A program made the position numbers and the translations under genes. A model generated the notes under the pieces. That model had not been told where the DNA came from, ran no database searches, and saw nothing but the letters and a program-made list of their open reading frames with translations. 6,263 nt of DNA, from positions 1-6,263 of the forward strand of contig JBBDWJ010000112.1 of assembly GCA_040902925.1 (NCBI GenBank), read 5' to 3'. This stretch comes from JBBDWJ01 sp040902925 (GTDB lineage: Bacteria > Acidobacteriota > Terriglobia > Bryobacterales > UBA6623). Shown here in pieces: positions 5,263 through 6,263 of the stretch. Within the stretch, counting starts at the first letter, position 1. Every line of letters starts with the position of its first letter.

Positions 5263-5286
5263 GACCTGGGGCGTAGGTCCCAGGTC
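5263..5286. terminator. Inverted repeat GACCTGGG/CCCAGGTC, possible terminator
   Basis: Perfect 8-bp arms at 5263-5270 and 5279-5286 with an 8-nt loop (GCGTAGGT), 72 bp past the protease stop. A T-run does not follow closely on the plus strand (CTCGAGTTTGG), so intrinsic termination is doubtful. It may instead be one unit of a dispersed repeat, as GGCGTAGG recurs at 5400. Confidence 0.35.
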
Positions 5287-5330
5287 TCGAGTTTGGCGAT
5301 TTTACTCGCGGCGGGGCAAAGACGAAGCAA

Positions 5331-5365
5331 GGCAAAAGGCAAAGTGCAAAAGGCAAAAGGCAAAA
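5331..5365. repeat. Five tandem copies of a 7-bp unit GGCAAAA
   Basis: Five consecutive heptamers: GGCAAAA, GGCAAAG, TGCAAAA, GGCAAAA, GGCAAAA. The opposite strand would translate as a CTLPFA-type low-complexity peptide, a familiar pseudo-protein from such repeats. It shows no coding features and sits just before a GC-rich hairpin. Confidence 0.85.
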
Positions 5366-5371
5366 GGGGGA

Positions 5372-5389
5372 CCGGCGGTAAACCGCCGG
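5372..5389. terminator. GC-rich hairpin CCGGCGG-TAAA-CCGCCGG
   Basis: A perfect 7-bp stem with a 4-nt TAAA loop. Read on the minus strand it is followed by CCCCCTTTTGCC, giving a short T-run (TTTT) after five C, so it could end leftward transcripts coming from the kinase gene. On the plus strand the downstream bases CCTTACC are a poor terminator tail. Confidence 0.45.
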
Positions 5390-5449
5390 CCTTACCTGAG
5401 GCGTAGGCCGCGGGTTGATCGAGTCGAATACAAAGGGTTGTAAATGTGC

Positions 5450-5464
5450 GGAAGCGCGGCTTCC
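5450..5464. repeat. Hairpin GGAAGC-GCG-GCTTCC
   Basis: A perfect 6-bp stem with a 3-nt loop, 87 bp beyond the kinase stop codon. No T-run follows on either strand. It may shape the 3' end of the kinase transcript, or be incidental in GC-rich DNA. Confidence 0.4.
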
Positions 5465-5550
5465 CGTGACTCAGCGCATTTGCGAATTTCCGTTAGCGGG
5501 GATTTGGTCCGAGGGCTTGCGCTGTTGGATTTGGATACAGAGTCGCAGCC

Positions 5551-6263
5551 TTATGCGTGGGCGGCGTGGGCCAAGCCTTCATCCGTCCATGCCACTGGAA
5601 TGAATGCGACGATTTCGGTGCCAACGCCGCGCCGTGAGCGCACTTCGAAGCGGCCGCCGGCCAGCCGGGCGCGCTCGCGCATGCTGAGGATGCCGGAGTT
5701 GCCTTTTGTGGTTTTGGAATCGAAGCCGATGCCGGAGTCGCTCACGGTCAACGTCAGACCGTCGTCACCGGCTTCGATCACGACTCTCGCTTCTTCGGCC
5801 CTGGAGTGTTTTGCCACGTTGCTCAGGCTCTCCTGGCAAACTCGATAGAGGCATACCACGGCCAGCTTTGGAAGTGTCCTGGGGACGTTGCGGCTTTCGA
5901 AGTCGATCCAGAGGCCGCTGCGCTCTTCAACGCTGCGGCACTCGAACTCGATAGCCTCGGCCAGATCCAGGCGGTCGAGCGCCGTCGGATAGAGCCTGCG
6001 CGAGAAGAGCTGGAAGTCTTTTGCGAGTTCCGCTAGCTGCCTTTCGAGGCGTAGCGCGCGTTCCGATGCACCGGCGGGGTCGATGCGCAAAGCCTGGACT
6101 TCGCTGGCGGCGAGGGCAATACGCGGGGCCAGGTCGTCATGAAGCTCGCGCGCCAGGCGGCTTCGCTCCTCTTCCTGCGCGGTAACGATGTAGCCGACCG
6201 CCAGATCGTCGTGTGCGTCGGGTTCCACGCCCAGCGTGCGCAGCGACGCCCGGCGGCGCGCTT
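5551..6263 (-). CDS. NarL-family sensor histidine kinase, partial (5' end outside window)
   Basis: The C-terminal transmitter of a two-component kinase, open through the right edge; the GTG at 6228 is only an internal valine, since the frame continues upstream as RRRASLRTLG. Counting from that valine as 1: the HisKA_3 dimerisation/phosphoacceptor block is EEERSRLARELHDDLAP with phosphorylated His30; the GHKL ATPase domain has the N-box QESLSNVAKHS (Asn137), the G1 box DSGIGFD (Asp164) and the G2 box GNSGILSMRERARLAGG (about 176-192). The chain ends soon after the fold is complete, followed by a short tail AHAAHA and TAA. Such kinases phosphorylate LuxR/NarL-type response regulators; no regulator gene is visible, though one may lie beyond the edge. 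The sensor part is missing from this window, so the signal cannot be guessed. It converges with the protease gene. Confidence 0.93.
   Translation of the reverse strand, partial: ARRRASLRTLGVEPDAHDDLAVGYIVTAQEEERSRLARELHDDLAPRIALAASEVQALRIDPAGASERALRLERQLAELAKDFQLFSRRLYPTALDRLDLAEAIEFECRSVEERSGLWIDFESRNVPRTLPKLAVVCLYRVCQESLSNVAKHSRAEEARVVIEAGDDGLTLTVSDSGIGFDSKTTKGNSGILSMRERARLAGGRFEVRSRRGVGTEIVAFIPVAWTDEGLAHAAHA

Larger units (their letters stand above)
5192..5550. other. Convergent intergenic region with repeats
   Basis: The protease gene (rightward) and the kinase gene (leftward) end on either side. I see no gene. It contains an 8-bp inverted repeat (5263-5286), a 7-bp tandem repeat (5331-5365), two GC-rich hairpins (5372-5389, 5450-5464), and a related pair of 17-mers beginning ACCTG at 5264-5280 and 5394-5410 that agree at about 14 positions around GGCGTAGG. 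Transcription from both sides must stop here. Confidence 0.7.

Overview
The window looks like a piece of a GC-rich bacterial chromosome from a draft or metagenome assembly, since it carries a run of ten Ns at 1382-1391. The gene set (a YtxH / membrane coiled-coil pair, the methylmalonyl-CoA accessory genes meaB and mce, a NarL-type sensor kinase) and the intergenic DNA full of short repeats and hairpins fit a soil Acidobacteriota member best. That assignment is inference from style; no rRNA or other phylogenetic marker is present.

Layout. (1) 1-952: a hairpin array (15-109) lies just 3' of a minus-strand pair, ytxH-like (950s to 650) followed by a membrane-anchored DUF948-like coiled-coil protein (625 to 110). 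(2) 953-1232: an intergenic stretch dominated by an 8-bp tandem repeat. (3) 1233-2614: a minus-strand operon, meaB (GTPase chaperone of methylmalonyl-CoA mutase) then mce (methylmalonyl-CoA epimerase), linked by a 20-codon mini-ORF that overlaps both neighbours in ATGA junctions. The epimerase gene is interrupted by the N-run, but both flanks read cleanly as the same protein, so the apparent break is an assembly artefact. (4) 2615-3520: about 900 bp without a convincing gene but with many inverted and direct repeats, including a multi-arm foldback at 3094-3172. (5) 3521-5191: a plus-strand two-gene unit, a 170-residue protein whose C-terminal half is a stand-alone copy of the N-terminal domain of the protease encoded next, then a 361-residue trypsin-fold serine protease with an intact His-Asp-Ser triad and a cysteine-rich insert. 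(6) 5192-5550: a convergent intergenic region with inverted repeats and a 7-bp tandem repeat. (7) 5551-6263: the C-terminal part of a minus-strand NarL-family histidine kinase that runs off the right edge.

How genes relate: MeaB and the epimerase serve one pathway, propionyl-CoA/methylmalonyl-CoA to succinyl-CoA. YtxH and the coiled-coil protein look like an envelope-associated or stress-related pair of unknown role. The most interesting unit is 3521-5191: a protease with an adjacent protease-less paralogue of its own N-terminal domain, which suggests a partner, inhibitor or assembly factor. No function has been shown here; this is inference from domain architecture.
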